Shown: piece after piece, positions 31,094 to 40,206 of the stretch
Layout of the letters: each line of letters opens with the position of its first letter
Numbering within the stretch: the first letter of the stretch is position 1
Translations under genes and position numbers: made by a program
The notes under the pieces: generated by a model
What the model saw: only the letters and a program-made list of their open reading frames with translations
Told to the model about the DNA's origin: nothing
The model's database searches: none
Source of the DNA: Hydrogenophaga crassostreae
GTDB taxonomy: Bacteria; Pseudomonadota; Gammaproteobacteria; Burkholderiales; Burkholderiaceae_C
Direction: 5' to 3'
Assembly: GCF_001761385.1 (NCBI RefSeq)
Contig: NZ_CP017476.1
Span: forward strand, 186,001-250,000
DNA: 64,000 nucleotides

Positions 31094-31271
31094 AAAATGT
31101 TGTTTCAAGGTATGTTTTCCCCGTGGTTTCCCTCGGGATAATCCGTAAAACGGAAGTGTTGACGAGCCTTTCATCGAGTTTTTCGAAGAAACCTTCCTGT
31201 CACAGGCGCTTTATCGGCTCCGCCTGTGGCCCTACTGTTTGGCCTGTCCCTTGTCTTTTCAGGAGCTCGCC

Positions 31272-31643
31272 ATGCAAATCCAGATTGAAAACCCCAACGC
31301 CCCCACCATGGCGCCCGCCGAGTGGCGAAGCCTGGTCGAGCGCCGCATTCGTTTTGTGATGCGGCGCTTGCGCAGCGAGGTCACCCGTGTGAATGTGCGC
31401 CTGATTGATGTGAACGGCCCGCGTGGCGGGGTCGATCAGCTGTGCCAGCTCAAGCTGGACACCGAAGCCCACGGCAAATTGGTGGTGAGTGCCATCCAGG
31501 CCAACGCCTCTGCCGCGCTCAATGCGGCCCTGCGCCGTGCGGCGCGCACCCTGGTGCGTCAATGGCAGCGTCGGCGTCGCCCGGTGCGCCAGACATCGCG
31601 CCTGGGCACCGGCGGATGGACGCCAGGGATCCAGGCCATCTGA
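31272..31643 (+). CDS. HPF/RaiA-like ribosome-associated protein
   Basis: A 123-residue basic protein with the start pattern of ribosome hibernation factors (MQIQIENPNAPT) and a beta-alpha-beta middle (VTRVNVRLIDVNGPRGGVDQLCQLKLD). The Arg-rich end (RRAARTLVRQWQRRRRPVRQ) suits rRNA contact. It lacks a long C-terminal dimerisation domain, so it is of the short type. AGGAG lies before the ATG at 31272. It lies 57 bp before the Bax-inhibitor-like gene. The family call rests on pattern, not strong motifs. Confidence 0.72.
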   Translation: MQIQIENPNAPTMAPAEWRSLVERRIRFVMRRLRSEVTRVNVRLIDVNGPRGGVDQLCQLKLDTEAHGKLVVSAIQANASAALNAALRRAARTLVRQWQRRRRPVRQTSRLGTGGWTPGIQAI

Positions 31644-31700
31644 GGTTGGCATCACCCCTCCACCCACCCCTGTTGATTTTCTGATTGAAGGAAGCCTGTC

Positions 31701-32408
31701 ATGACCCCGTTGAACAAAACCCGCACCCTGCCCTCGAGCGGCGCCCCATGGGGCAAGGGTGAGCAGCGTTCGCTGCGCACCGACAACCCGGCCGCGGCCA
31801 AGGTGCTGCGCAATACCTACGCGCTGTTGTCGATGACGCTGCTGTTCAGTGCCGGTGTGGCGTCTGCAGGCGTTGCCTTTGGCTGGGCTTCTCCTGGTCT
31901 GGTAGTGACTTTGGCGGGCTATTTCGGCCTGCTGTTCGCGGTGCACAAGCTGCAAAACAGCGGCTGGGCCATTCCCGCGGTGTTCGCCCTCACCGGTTTC
32001 ATGGGCTATACCCTGGGCCCCATGCTGGCGGCCACGCTGGCCCTGCCCGGCGGAGCGCAAACCATCGTCACCGCGTTGGGTGCAACGGGTGCCACCTTCC
32101 TCGCCTTGTCGACCTATGTTCTGACCACCCGCAAAGATTTCAGCTTCATGGGCGGCTTTCTGTTTGCCGGCATGGTGGTTGCACTGGTGCTGGCCCTGGG
32201 CGCGGTCTTTTTTGAGATGCCGGCCCTGGGCCTGGCGGTTTCCGGCCTGGTGGCGCTGCTGTCGGTGGGCCTGATCCTGTTTGAGACCAGCCGTATCGTC
32301 AATGGCGGCGAGACCAATTACGTGATGGCCACCGTGGGCCTGTTTGTGTCGGTCTTCAATCTGTTTGTGAGTCTGCTCAGCTTGCTGGGTGTGGGCGGCA
32401 ACGATTGA
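31701..32408 (+). CDS. Bax inhibitor-1/YccA family membrane protein
   Basis: Inner-membrane protein of 235 residues with seven hydrophobic helices after a 35-residue polar start; the last segments include GLILFETSRIVNGGETNYVMATVGLFVSVFNLFVSLLSLLG, which carries the family's conserved acidic residue. YccA in E. coli modulates the FtsH protease; bacterial BI-1 proteins can be pH-gated calcium leak channels. GAAGGAAG precedes the start. It is in a probable operon with the HPF-like gene before and the TerB-like gene after (36 bp). Confidence 0.93.
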   Translation: MTPLNKTRTLPSSGAPWGKGEQRSLRTDNPAAAKVLRNTYALLSMTLLFSAGVASAGVAFGWASPGLVVTLAGYFGLLFAVHKLQNSGWAIPAVFALTGFMGYTLGPMLAATLALPGGAQTIVTALGATGATFLALSTYVLTTRKDFSFMGGFLFAGMVVALVLALGAVFFEMPALGLAVSGLVALLSVGLILFETSRIVNGGETNYVMATVGLFVSVFNLFVSLLSLLGVGGND

Positions 32409-32444
32409 AGCTGGCAGGAGCCCCATCGATCAGGACCAGACCGC

Positions 32445-32861
32445 ATGCGCGCATACCCCATCGACAGCCCACAGGCCGCCACCCGTTTGCTGGCCATGGC
32501 GCTGGTCGCCGACGGCCATCTCGCCCCTTGCGAACTCAAGACGCTGGATCGCCTGGGGGCATCCCGGCGGCTGGGTCTGTCACCCGAGGGCATCAAGTCG
32601 GTGATCGACATCTTTTGCAAGGAACTGATGCACCACCAGCGTGGCGTCTGGCGGGGATCGGCAGGGCTGCCAATCGAGCTCCGAACCCGTTTGCTCAACG
32701 AGGTGCGCAACCCCAGGGTGCGCAGCGAAGTCCAGCGCATGTGTGAGGCCATCTTTCAGGCCGATGGGCAATTGACCGAGGGTGAGGCCGACCTGCTCGA
32801 AGCCATGGCCTGCGCCTGGCGCTACCAGCCCATTCAGGGGGTGCAAACAGCAACACCCTGA
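32445..32861 (+). CDS. TerB-like domain protein
   Basis: A 138-residue helical protein with the TerB-like pattern: AATRLLAMALVADGHLAPCELKTLDRLG, then MCEAIFQADGQLTEGEADLLEAMACAW, two helical hairpins each with an acidic xDG-x-x-x-x-E turn. Family members are linked to tellurite resistance or to general stress signalling; no other ter gene is present. It is third in the operon with the HPF-like and BI-1 genes. The 228-bp gap after it shows nothing recognisable. Confidence 0.75.
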   Translation: MRAYPIDSPQAATRLLAMALVADGHLAPCELKTLDRLGASRRLGLSPEGIKSVIDIFCKELMHHQRGVWRGSAGLPIELRTRLLNEVRNPRVRSEVQRMCEAIFQADGQLTEGEADLLEAMACAWRYQPIQGVQTATP

Positions 32862-33089
32862 CCGTTGTGATCAGGGCCGCAGCGCTGTCGTTGTGTTGTC
32901 AAACTTTACTGGTGTGAGTTCTCGCCTGAAAGCGGGTGCGACAGCAGGAACATCGGCTGCAACCCGCGAGAAACCGGTCTCGAAGGCTGCGGCTTCCTGC
33001 GCCCGGGGGACAGCCTGGTCTTCTCGGCATCCCGGTGCGACCCCCGGCGTTCACTGGTTTCGAGTCGCCGCCTTGGGCCGCACAGACGC

Positions 33090-33857
33090 CTAGTCCAGTC
33101 GGGCGAAAAACACCGCGGTCATCACCAGGCCGGTGGCGATGACCCCCAGTCGCACCCACCTCGCCGGCAGGCGTTTGGACCACCGTGCACCCAGAAAACC
33201 GCCCGCAGTGGCCGCCACCATCATGATCAGCCCCTCGCGCCAGGCGATGGCGCCAGCGACCACAAATGCCGCCACCGACAGCCACGACAACACCAGGGAG
33301 TTGAGATTTTTGAGCGCGTTGACCACATTGAGGCGGGTTTCCCCCGCCACGCTGTACAGCGCCATCAACAGAATCCCCAACCCACCGTTGAAGTAGCCGC
33401 CGTAAATGGCCACCGCCAGCAGGGCCACGTCGCGCCAGCGGGGCTCGTTGCTGGCCGAGGCCGTCGAGTGCCCACGGGCCCAGCGGGCGATCGAGGGCCC
33501 GGCGGCGAACAGCAGCGTGGCAAACAGCAGCAGCCAGGGCACGATGCCGGCAAACAGATGGGCCGGGGTGACCAGCAGCAGCAATGCCCCGGCCACGCCA
33601 CCGACCGCGCAGATTGCCATCTCGCGCCACAACCGCTTCGGGGCCATTTCGCGCAGCTCGGCTTTGAAGCCCAGCGTGCTGCCGAGATAGCCGGGGCTCA
33701 CCGCCAGTGCGCTGGTGGCGTTGGCCACGATGGGGGGCACACCGGTAAAGACCAGCGCAGGGAAGGTGAGAAAGCTGCCGCCACCAGCGATGGCATTGAG
33801 CACGCCCGCTGCAAAAGCAGCGCAAGCCAGGAGCGCGGGGTTGAAGAGGGCGTCCAT
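33090..33857 (-). CDS. TSUP family permease (TauE/SafE, DUF81)
   Basis: Inner-membrane transporter of 255 residues and about eight helices. Two TSUP signatures are clear: GVLNAIAGGGSFLTFPAL at the start of the first half and YGGYFNGGLGILLMALYS at the start of the second. Members export or import sulfite, sulfoacetate, thiosulfate and other organic acids. It lies on the same strand 138 bp downstream of the CsoR-superfamily gene and could be the last member of that operon; a sulfur role would fit both, but is inferred. Confidence 0.92.
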   Translation of the reverse strand: MDALFNPALLACAAFAAGVLNAIAGGGSFLTFPALVFTGVPPIVANATSALAVSPGYLGSTLGFKAELREMAPKRLWREMAICAVGGVAGALLLLVTPAHLFAGIVPWLLLFATLLFAAGPSIARWARGHSTASASNEPRWRDVALLAVAIYGGYFNGGLGILLMALYSVAGETRLNVVNALKNLNSLVLSWLSVAAFVVAGAIAWREGLIMMVAATAGGFLGARWSKRLPARWVRLGVIATGLVMTAVFFARLD

Positions 33858-33995
33858 CAGAAGCAGGGAAGATCAGCCGGATTGGCAGAGCCGCTCATTA
33901 TGGTCAGTGTGGGCCGAACCCATTCCATGCATGGAGGTCATCACTGTTTTCCAGCAACCCGGCTGGCAAGCCGAGAGGGGCAATCGACCGATCCG

Positions 33996-34298
33996 CTAGA
34001 GGGATCGCCCCAGGCGTTGCTGGAGCCGGTCGAATACCTCGCTCACCGAACCCGCCCCGCCATCGGCTTGTGCGAGTTCCTGCTCGCTGACGGAGAGGCT
34101 CAACCGAACATAGGTGCTGTCCAGCGCATGCCGCGTGGCAAGCAGCTGCTGGGCGATCTTGGTGCAGTCGGCGTCGTTGGCCAGCAGCTTTTGCAAGCCA
34201 CGCACCTGACCCTCTGCGCGGCGCAAGCGGTGCAGCAAATCGGCCTTGCGCGTCTCGCTCAGGCGGTCTGAGGGCGCGGAGCAAGCGGGCGCAGCCAA
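33996..34298 (-). CDS. CsoR/FrmR/RcnR superfamily regulator with atypical sensor residues
   Basis: A 100-residue all-helical repressor. The core is RKADLLHRLRRAEGQVRGLQKLL followed by DADCTKIAQQLLATRHAL. The start is a TTG at 34298, with AGGA eight bases upstream and 13 bases after the channel gene stop. The first sensor Cys of the family is Cys45. The position that is His in CsoR and FrmR is Val70, and the position that is Cys in CsoR and CstR is Glu74. It therefore fits neither the copper, nickel, formaldehyde nor persulfide pattern fully. A CsoR-type operator stands in the operon promoter at 40.1 kb, so self-regulation is likely. Confidence 0.85.
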   Translation of the reverse strand: MAAPACSAPSDRLSETRKADLLHRLRRAEGQVRGLQKLLANDADCTKIAQQLLATRHALDSTYVRLSLSVSEQELAQADGGAGSVSEVFDRLQQRLGRSL

Positions 34299-34311
34299 GC
34301 GAATGATCCTG

Positions 34312-35325
34312 TCAGGCAGCCACAGGCTGGATGCTGGCGATGGGCTCAGGAGCGAGCAGCGAACCTTCGCGCAGGCCCCGCACGGTGGCGAATCCCAGCC
34401 AGAGAATGGTGACGGAAGCCACCGCCAACAGCAGAACGCCCAGCGTCTCGAAGCCGGAATCCACCTTCAGTTCGGCCAGGCGCAGGGTGAGTGTGGCGAA
34501 TGCGGCCATCGGGAACGACAGGCCCCAGAACGCGATGCCAAACGGTTGGCTGGCGATGCGTTTGATCAGCGGCAACAACCAGAGCAACTGAAACGCTGCA
34601 ATGCCCCAGATGCCCAGCACCACGGCTTGCGGGGCCTGAAAGAGGGTGAACACGACACCGATCACCGCAGGGGGCGCCAGGGTGATGAACCAGGCCGGCA
34701 AGATGCGGTCGGGCAAGGGGCTGTGGGCGATGCGGCGAACCAGGATCAAACCCATGACGATGGGCCAGAAAAACGTGCCAATGCCCATCTGCACCGCCGA
34801 CCAGGTTTCGTGACCGAGCGGCAGTCCCGCCAGAGGCGCGACCACATTGCCCACCACCGCGATCAGCAGCACCGGCGTGACCGCTGGCCACAGGCCCGTG
34901 TTGCCCGAGGTGGCATTGCTCACGGGCGCGAGCCAGTGCCCCAACACCCAGACCGTGGCCCACAGCTGCGTCAGCGCGCCCAGCCACCAGAGGGCGTTGA
35001 GCAGCGGGTGGACCCCAAACAGGGCCACGCCGACGGCCGCGAGCAGCAACATGGCCACGGGAAATGCCGCCACAAAGGCGTGGCGAACGGGGTGCTTCAA
35101 ATCATCGGCCAACGCCGCGGGGTAGCGCGATGCTCGCACGATGGATGCCACCAGCAACACCACGAACACCAGCGCTGCCAAGCCACCGGCCACCAGGGCG
35201 ATGCCATCGGCCATGCTGCCCAGCAAGCCGCTGGCACGGTGCCAGGCCAGCGACAGGCCACACAGGCCCATGACCACCGAGAACCAGCCGGGCATGAGGA
35301 ATTTGAGTGGGGTGGGTGACGTCAT
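34312..35325 (-). CDS. SLAC1/TDT family anion channel or transporter (TehA-like)
   Basis: Inner-membrane protein of 337 residues with ten hydrophobic helices, starting LKFLMPGWFSVVMGLCGLSLAWHRA, the hallmark of the TehA/SLAC1 family. Relatives carry sulfite (Ssu1), malate (Mae1), tellurite-linked traffic (TehA) and anions (SLAC1). It is preceded by a DUF2892 gene (59 bp) and followed by the CsoR-type regulator gene (13 bp), all same strand. Sulfite or another small anion is a reasonable guess from this setting, not a demonstrated substrate. Confidence 0.9.
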   Translation of the reverse strand: MTSPTPLKFLMPGWFSVVMGLCGLSLAWHRASGLLGSMADGIALVAGGLAALVFVVLLVASIVRASRYPAALADDLKHPVRHAFVAAFPVAMLLLAAVGVALFGVHPLLNALWWLGALTQLWATVWVLGHWLAPVSNATSGNTGLWPAVTPVLLIAVVGNVVAPLAGLPLGHETWSAVQMGIGTFFWPIVMGLILVRRIAHSPLPDRILPAWFITLAPPAVIGVVFTLFQAPQAVVLGIWGIAAFQLLWLLPLIKRIASQPFGIAFWGLSFPMAAFATLTLRLAELKVDSGFETLGVLLLAVASVTILWLGFATVRGLREGSLLAPEPIASIQPVAA

Positions 35326-35384
35326 GGATGCAGTGGAATCGTTGTGGGAAGTGGCTCAGCCTAACAAGACCCGGCCGGGTCTGC

Positions 35385-35609
35385 TCAGCGGTTGCAGGCG
35401 CCGTTGCCTTCGGGCACGCCCAGTTTTCTCAGAATGATGCCCGGGCCACAGAAACCGGTGAAGCCGGATTGGAACAGGTTGAAACCGACAAAGGCGGTAA
35501 AGGCCAGAAACCACTGGCTCACAAAAATCGGGCTGCCTTCGATGCCCAATGCCAGCGACAGCATGATGAAGGTGCCGGCCAGGATGCGGATATAGCGTTC
35601 GACGGTCAT
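35385..35609 (-). CDS. DUF2892 inner-membrane protein (YgaP-like)
   Basis: A 74-residue protein matching the two-helix DUF2892 domain: MTVERYIRILAGTFIMLSLALG, then FVSQWFLAFTAFVGFNLFQSGFTGFCGPGIILRKLGV. In YgaP this domain anchors a rhodanese; stand-alone copies occur in sulfur-stress operons. The Cys in GFCGPG and the C-terminal Cys are typical. It lies between the RND pump and the SLAC1-like gene. Confidence 0.92.
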   Translation of the reverse strand: MTVERYIRILAGTFIMLSLALGIEGSPIFVSQWFLAFTAFVGFNLFQSGFTGFCGPGIILRKLGVPEGNGACNR

Positions 35610-35691
35610 GTCAATCTCCCAGGATAAAAGTTAATGAAACGGAAAAAAAAGCAAGCAAGGTAGTCACGGGCACACACCACCGAAGGGGCGC

Positions 35692-38600
35692 TCATGTTTC
35701 ATGGCGTTTTCGGTACACGGCGTAATACAAGACAGGAATCACCACCAAGGTCAGCATGGTGGACACGGCGATACCGAAGATCAGCGACACAGCCAGCCCG
35801 TTGAAGATCGGATCGTCGAGGATGAAGAAGGCGCCCATCATGGCGGCCAGGCCGGTCAAGGCGATGGGTTGTGCGCGCACCGCGGCCGACTGCACCACGG
35901 CTTGCGCGAACGGCACGCCGCGCGCCGTTTCCAGCTCGATGAAGTCCACCAGCAAGATCGAATTGCGCACGATGATGCCGGCCAGCGCGATCATGCCGAT
36001 CATGGAGGTGGCGGTGTACTGCGCATGCATCAGGGCGTGGCCCGGCATCACGCCGATGATGGTCAGCGGGATCGGGGCCATGATGATCAGCGGCGTCATG
36101 TAGCTCTTGAACTGCGCCACGACCAGCAGGTAGATCAGGATCAACCCCACGCCATAGGCCGCACCCATGTCGCGAAAGGTCTCAAACGTGATCTGCCATT
36201 CGCCATCCCACTTCACCGCGTACTCGCGGTAGGGGTCTTTGGGCTGGCTGATCCAGTACTCGCCGAGTTCACCAGCGTTGGGCAGGGCGGCTTCTTTCAT
36301 GTGGCTGCGTATGTCGGCCAGGCCATAGAGGGGCGAGTCCAGCTTGCCGGCCATGTCACCAAAGACGTAGGTCACGGGCAACATGTCTTTGGTGTAACGC
36401 GGCTGGTCGATCACGCCGCGCTCCACCGTCACCAGCTCGGACAGGGGAACCATGGCGCCATTGGCCGCCTTCATGGGCAGGGCCAGCAGGCTGTTCAACC
36501 CTACTTGTTTGTCCAGCGGCAGTTGCAGTCGCACCGGCACCGCGAACTTGGCCTGGCCATCGTGCAGGTAGGCGGCATCCGAACCAGACAATGCGGTGTA
36601 AACCGTTTGAGCAATCACCTGAACCGGGATGCCCAACGACTCGGCGCGCTGGCGCTGGATGCGCAGAAAGGCGCGCGGTGCGTGCTCTTTCAGCGTGGTG
36701 TCCACGCCCACGATGTCGGGTGTCTTCTTGAAGGCGTCTGCCACGCGCAAGGCGAGCTCGGCGCGTCCGGCCTGATCCGGCCCATACACCTCGGCCACGA
36801 TGGGTGACATCACGGGCGGGCCGGGTGGCACTTCGACCACTTTGATGCGCGCGCCGTGCACGGCGGCAATCTTCTCCAGTTCGGGACGGTGACGCTGCGC
36901 GATGGCATGGCTCTTCTCGCTGCGTTGGTGCGAGTCGATCAGGTTGATCTGCAAATCACCACTTTCAGCCTCGGCACGCAGGTAGTACTGGCGCACCAGG
37001 CCGTTGAAAGTGATGGGGCTCGCCGTACCGGCATAGCCCTGCACGTTCGCCACCTCGGGTTGCGACGCGAGAAAAGCCGTCATGTCCTGCAGGGCAGCAG
37101 CCGTGTCTTCCAGCGGCGTGCCAGCGGGCATGTCGAGCACCACCTGGTACTCGCTCTTGTTGTCGAAGGGCAGCATCTTCAGCACCACCCACTGAACCAT
37201 CGCGAGGCCCACGGAAAGCAGCAGCGCAACCAAGATGCCTGCCAGAAGAAGCCAGCGCTTGCGTGCGCTGGCCAGCAGTGGCGTGAGCGTGCGTGTGAAG
37301 AAGTTTTGCAGCGCGTGGGTGATCTTGCCGGGGCCATGCGCGGCGTGCCCATCCACTTTCGTGAGTTTGAGCGCGAGCCAGGGGGTGACGGTGAAAGCGA
37401 TGGCCAGTGAGATCGCCATGCCCATGCTGGCGTTGATCGGGATCGGGCTCATGTAGGGGCCCATCAGGCCTGTCACAAACGCCATCGGCAGCAAGGCCGC
37501 GATCACGGTGAAGGTGGCCAGAATCGTGGGTCCGCCGACCTCATCGACCGCGCGCGGAATGATGATCGAGAGCGGCACATCGGGCGTGAGCTGGCGGTGT
37601 CGGTGGATGTTTTCCACCACCACGATGGCGTCGTCGACCAGGATGCCGATGGAGAAAATCAGTGCGAAAAGCGACACGCGGTTGAGTGTGAAGCCCCAGG
37701 CCCATGAGGCGAACAGGGTGGCGGTCAGCGTGAGAATCACGGCCGCACCAACGATCACGGCTTCGCGCCTGCCCAGCGCCAGACCCACCAGAATGATCAC
37801 GCTGGCGGTGGCAAAAATCAGCTTCTGGATCAGCTTGTTGGCTTTCGCTGCGGCGGTTTCGCCGTAGTCGCGCGTGATGGACACTTCCACATCGTCCGGG
37901 ATCACGGTGTTTTTCAAGGCATCGAGCCGCTGGCGCACACCGGCCGCCACATCGACTGCGTTTTCGCCGGGCTTCTTGGTCACGGTAATGGTCACCGCCG
38001 GGTGGTTCTGGCCCTTCTGGTCATCGAACGCTGCGTCGCCGGCGGCGCCCGGCGTGAACCACACATAGCGCTGCGGCAGTTGGGCACCGGCTTCGACCCG
38101 CGCCACTTCGCGCAGGTAAATCGGCCGGCCCTGGCTCACACCGACCACGATGTCGCCCACGTCCTGCGCGCTTTGCAGGAACTCGCCCGTCTCCACGCTG
38201 AGCATGCCGGGCTCGCCCGGTGCCGGGTTGGCGTTGACCACCGAACCCGAAGGCATGGCCTGGTTGGCCGATCCGATGGCGCCATAAAGGGCCTGCACGC
38301 TCACACCGCGCTCGCGCAGCTTGTTGGGCTCCAGCCAGACATTGACCGCGCGGCCGGGGCCGCCGATGGTGACCACTTCACGTGTGCCCTTGACCCGTTT
38401 GAGTTCGGTTTCCACCGAGTGGGCCACGCGCTCCAGATCCAGCGCGCTGCTGGCGTCTTTGGTCCACAGCGTGGCCGCGAGCACCGGCACATCGTCAATG
38501 CCTTTCGGTTTCACGATGGGGGTGAGCACACCCAGACCCGTAGGCAACCAGTCCTGGTTGGCGTTGAGCACGTCGTACAGGCGCACCAGTGCTTCCGTGC

Positions 38601-38955
38601 GCGGCACACCCACCTGGAATTGCACGGTGAGCACGGCCACGCCGGGGCGGGCCACGGAGTAGGTGTGTTCAATGCCCTGAATCTGGGACAGCACGTGTTC
38701 GGCGGGCGCAGCCACCATCTTTTCCACGTCTGCGCTCGATGCCCCGGGGAAGGGGATCAGCACATTGGCCATGGTCACATTGATCTGGGGCTCTTCTTCG
38801 CGCGGCGTCACCATCACGGCGAACAGGCCGAGCAGCAGGGCAACCAGCGCGAGCAGCGGCGTGATTGCGTTGCCCTGGAACATGCGCGCCACCGAACCCG
38901 AGAAGCCGAGCTTCTCCAGAGGTTGACCGTCGTCGATTTGGGGAGTGTGGCTCAT
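35692..38955 (-). CDS. RND family efflux pump, inner-membrane subunit
   Basis: Proton-driven transporter of 1087 residues, full length for the RND family, with 12 expected membrane helices and two large periplasmic loops. The fourth helix carries the proton-relay pair in SIGILVDDAIVVVENIHRH, and the start has NAITPLLALVALLLGLFAVMVTPREEEPQI. AAGGAGCTCGCC stands before the ATG at 38955, 10 bp after the fusion protein gene. No outer-membrane TolC-like gene is in the cluster. It belongs to the broad COG0841 group, so the substrate cannot be named; operon mates suggest stress by an anion or reactive sulfur compound. Confidence 0.93.
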   Translation of the reverse strand: MSHTPQIDDGQPLEKLGFSGSVARMFQGNAITPLLALVALLLGLFAVMVTPREEEPQINVTMANVLIPFPGASSADVEKMVAAPAEHVLSQIQGIEHTYSVARPGVAVLTVQFQVGVPRTEALVRLYDVLNANQDWLPTGLGVLTPIVKPKGIDDVPVLAATLWTKDASSALDLERVAHSVETELKRVKGTREVVTIGGPGRAVNVWLEPNKLRERGVSVQALYGAIGSANQAMPSGSVVNANPAPGEPGMLSVETGEFLQSAQDVGDIVVGVSQGRPIYLREVARVEAGAQLPQRYVWFTPGAAGDAAFDDQKGQNHPAVTITVTKKPGENAVDVAAGVRQRLDALKNTVIPDDVEVSITRDYGETAAAKANKLIQKLIFATASVIILVGLALGRREAVIVGAAVILTLTATLFASWAWGFTLNRVSLFALIFSIGILVDDAIVVVENIHRHRQLTPDVPLSIIIPRAVDEVGGPTILATFTVIAALLPMAFVTGLMGPYMSPIPINASMGMAISLAIAFTVTPWLALKLTKVDGHAAHGPGKITHALQNFFTRTLTPLLASARKRWLLLAGILVALLLSVGLAMVQWVVLKMLPFDNKSEYQVVLDMPAGTPLEDTAAALQDMTAFLASQPEVANVQGYAGTASPITFNGLVRQYYLRAEAESGDLQINLIDSHQRSEKSHAIAQRHRPELEKIAAVHGARIKVVEVPPGPPVMSPIVAEVYGPDQAGRAELALRVADAFKKTPDIVGVDTTLKEHAPRAFLRIQRQRAESLGIPVQVIAQTVYTALSGSDAAYLHDGQAKFAVPVRLQLPLDKQVGLNSLLALPMKAANGAMVPLSELVTVERGVIDQPRYTKDMLPVTYVFGDMAGKLDSPLYGLADIRSHMKEAALPNAGELGEYWISQPKDPYREYAVKWDGEWQITFETFRDMGAAYGVGLILIYLLVVAQFKSYMTPLIIMAPIPLTIIGVMPGHALMHAQYTATSMIGMIALAGIIVRNSILLVDFIELETARGVPFAQAVVQSAAVRAQPIALTGLAAMMGAFFILDDPIFNGLAVSLIFGIAVSTMLTLVVIPVLYYAVYRKRHET

Positions 38956-38965
38956 GGCGAGCTCC

Positions 38966-40075
38966 TTAACGGGCTGCAGGCACGGCGCCGGCCAACCCTG
39001 CACGCACCGGATCCAGTGCCACGCGGTCACCTGCCTTCAGGCCTGCCAACACTTCGATTCCGTCTGCGCCGTTCGCGTTGCCGGTGCGCACAGCGCGCAA
39101 GGCAAATCCTTCGGGTTTGTCGCTGCCTTTGGAGGCAACCACATACACGGCTGTCAATTCGCCACGGCGCAGCACTGCCGACGCGGGCACCACGAGCCGG
39201 TCATTGGCGGCGGTCTGGCTCGCAGTGGTTCCAGCGAAACGCACCCGCACCTGCGTGCCGGGGGTTTGTTTTGCACCGTCATCGCGGGTCAGGTCCAGTC
39301 GCCATTCCACGGTCTGTGAAATGGGGTCGGCGGCAGGCAGACGCGTCTGGCTGGCTGGCACCACCCAGGTGCCGCTGTCAGGCAGTTGCACTTCCACGCG
39401 CTCGGCCGACTGCGCCATTGCCTGCTGTGACGCGGGCACATAGACCACAGCGCGTATCGGCTGCGGCGCATAAACGGTCAGCACGGGTGCACCCGGCATT
39501 GCCAAGGCGCCCGCTTCGGCATGGGTTTGCAGCACCCAGCCGTCGTACGGGGCGGTCAGGCGGGTGAAGCCCTGGGCCAAAGACGATTGCGTCTGGCCGG
39601 CGCGTGCGGCAGCCAGACCCGCTTGAGCGGCTTTCAGTTGCGATTGCGCGGTGTCCAGCGCCGCCTGCGCCACAAACCCCTTGGCGCGCAGATCGCGGGT
39701 GCGCTCGAACTGGGCCTGGGCGTTGGTGAGTTGCGCATCGGCCTGCGCCACGCCCGCCTGGGCCTGGGCCACACCGGCGCGGGTGGCGCGGTCATCGATC
39801 ACGGCCAGCACCTGGCCGGCCTTCACCTGATCGCCCGCCTTGACGTTCAGCTCCGCAATGCGGCCACTGGCCTGGGCGGACAGGACACTCTGGCGCACGG
39901 CCTGCAAGCTGCCATCCAGCTCCAGTCCGGCGGTGACCGTTTGTGCGCCCACCTGGACCACGGGCACCTGGGGCGCTTCGGCTCTCGCCAGCGCGCTGTA
40001 GAACAACACGCCGAAGGTCAAGGCCAAGGCGGTCTTGATGGGATTTTTTGCGACTGAAAAAGACTGGGCAGACAT
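38966..40075 (-). CDS. RND efflux periplasmic adaptor (membrane fusion protein)
   Basis: A 369-residue adaptor with signal peptide (ALTFGVLFYSALARAEA), lipoyl-type half-motifs (SGRIAELNVKAGDQVKAGQVLAVID and TAPYDGWVLQTHAEAGALAMPG), a coiled-coil hairpin rich in Ala/Gln between them (about 95-165) and a beta-barrel region. It links the RND pump to an outer-membrane channel. It is the first gene of the operon, with TAGGAG before the ATG at 40075 and the CsoR-type operator promoter directly upstream. Confidence 0.93.
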   Translation of the reverse strand: MSAQSFSVAKNPIKTALALTFGVLFYSALARAEAPQVPVVQVGAQTVTAGLELDGSLQAVRQSVLSAQASGRIAELNVKAGDQVKAGQVLAVIDDRATRAGVAQAQAGVAQADAQLTNAQAQFERTRDLRAKGFVAQAALDTAQSQLKAAQAGLAAARAGQTQSSLAQGFTRLTAPYDGWVLQTHAEAGALAMPGAPVLTVYAPQPIRAVVYVPASQQAMAQSAERVEVQLPDSGTWVVPASQTRLPAADPISQTVEWRLDLTRDDGAKQTPGTQVRVRFAGTTASQTAANDRLVVPASAVLRRGELTAVYVVASKGSDKPEGFALRAVRTGNANGADGIEVLAGLKAGDRVALDPVRAGLAGAVPAAR

Positions 40076-40097
40076 GGTTGTGCTCCTATACCTGCCC

Positions 40098-40126
40098 AGT
40101 ATATATGTATACCCCTGGGGGTACAA
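40098..40126 (-). promoter_or_regulatory. RND-operon promoter with CsoR-type operator in the spacer
   Basis: On the minus strand TTGTAC (-35, 40121-40126) and TATACT (-10, 40098-40103) are exactly 17 bases apart. The spacer holds TACCCC TG GGGGTA (40110-40123), the inverted C-tract/G-tract that CsoR-superfamily repressors recognise. Repressor bound there would block polymerase. The only such regulator in the window is the last gene of this same operon. Confidence 0.8.
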
Positions 40127-40206
40127 GGGCGAATTGCGTGATGTGTGGTTTTCGGGCCGCTCCCAGCGCCTGGGGCCTTTCCTTTCCGCAGAGCCGGACC
40201 CGGCGA

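Noticed and set aside
33996..34298. CsoR-superfamily protein called as copper sensor CsoR or persulfide sensor CstR
   Set aside because: The second and third ligand positions are Val and Glu, so neither specific name is supported.
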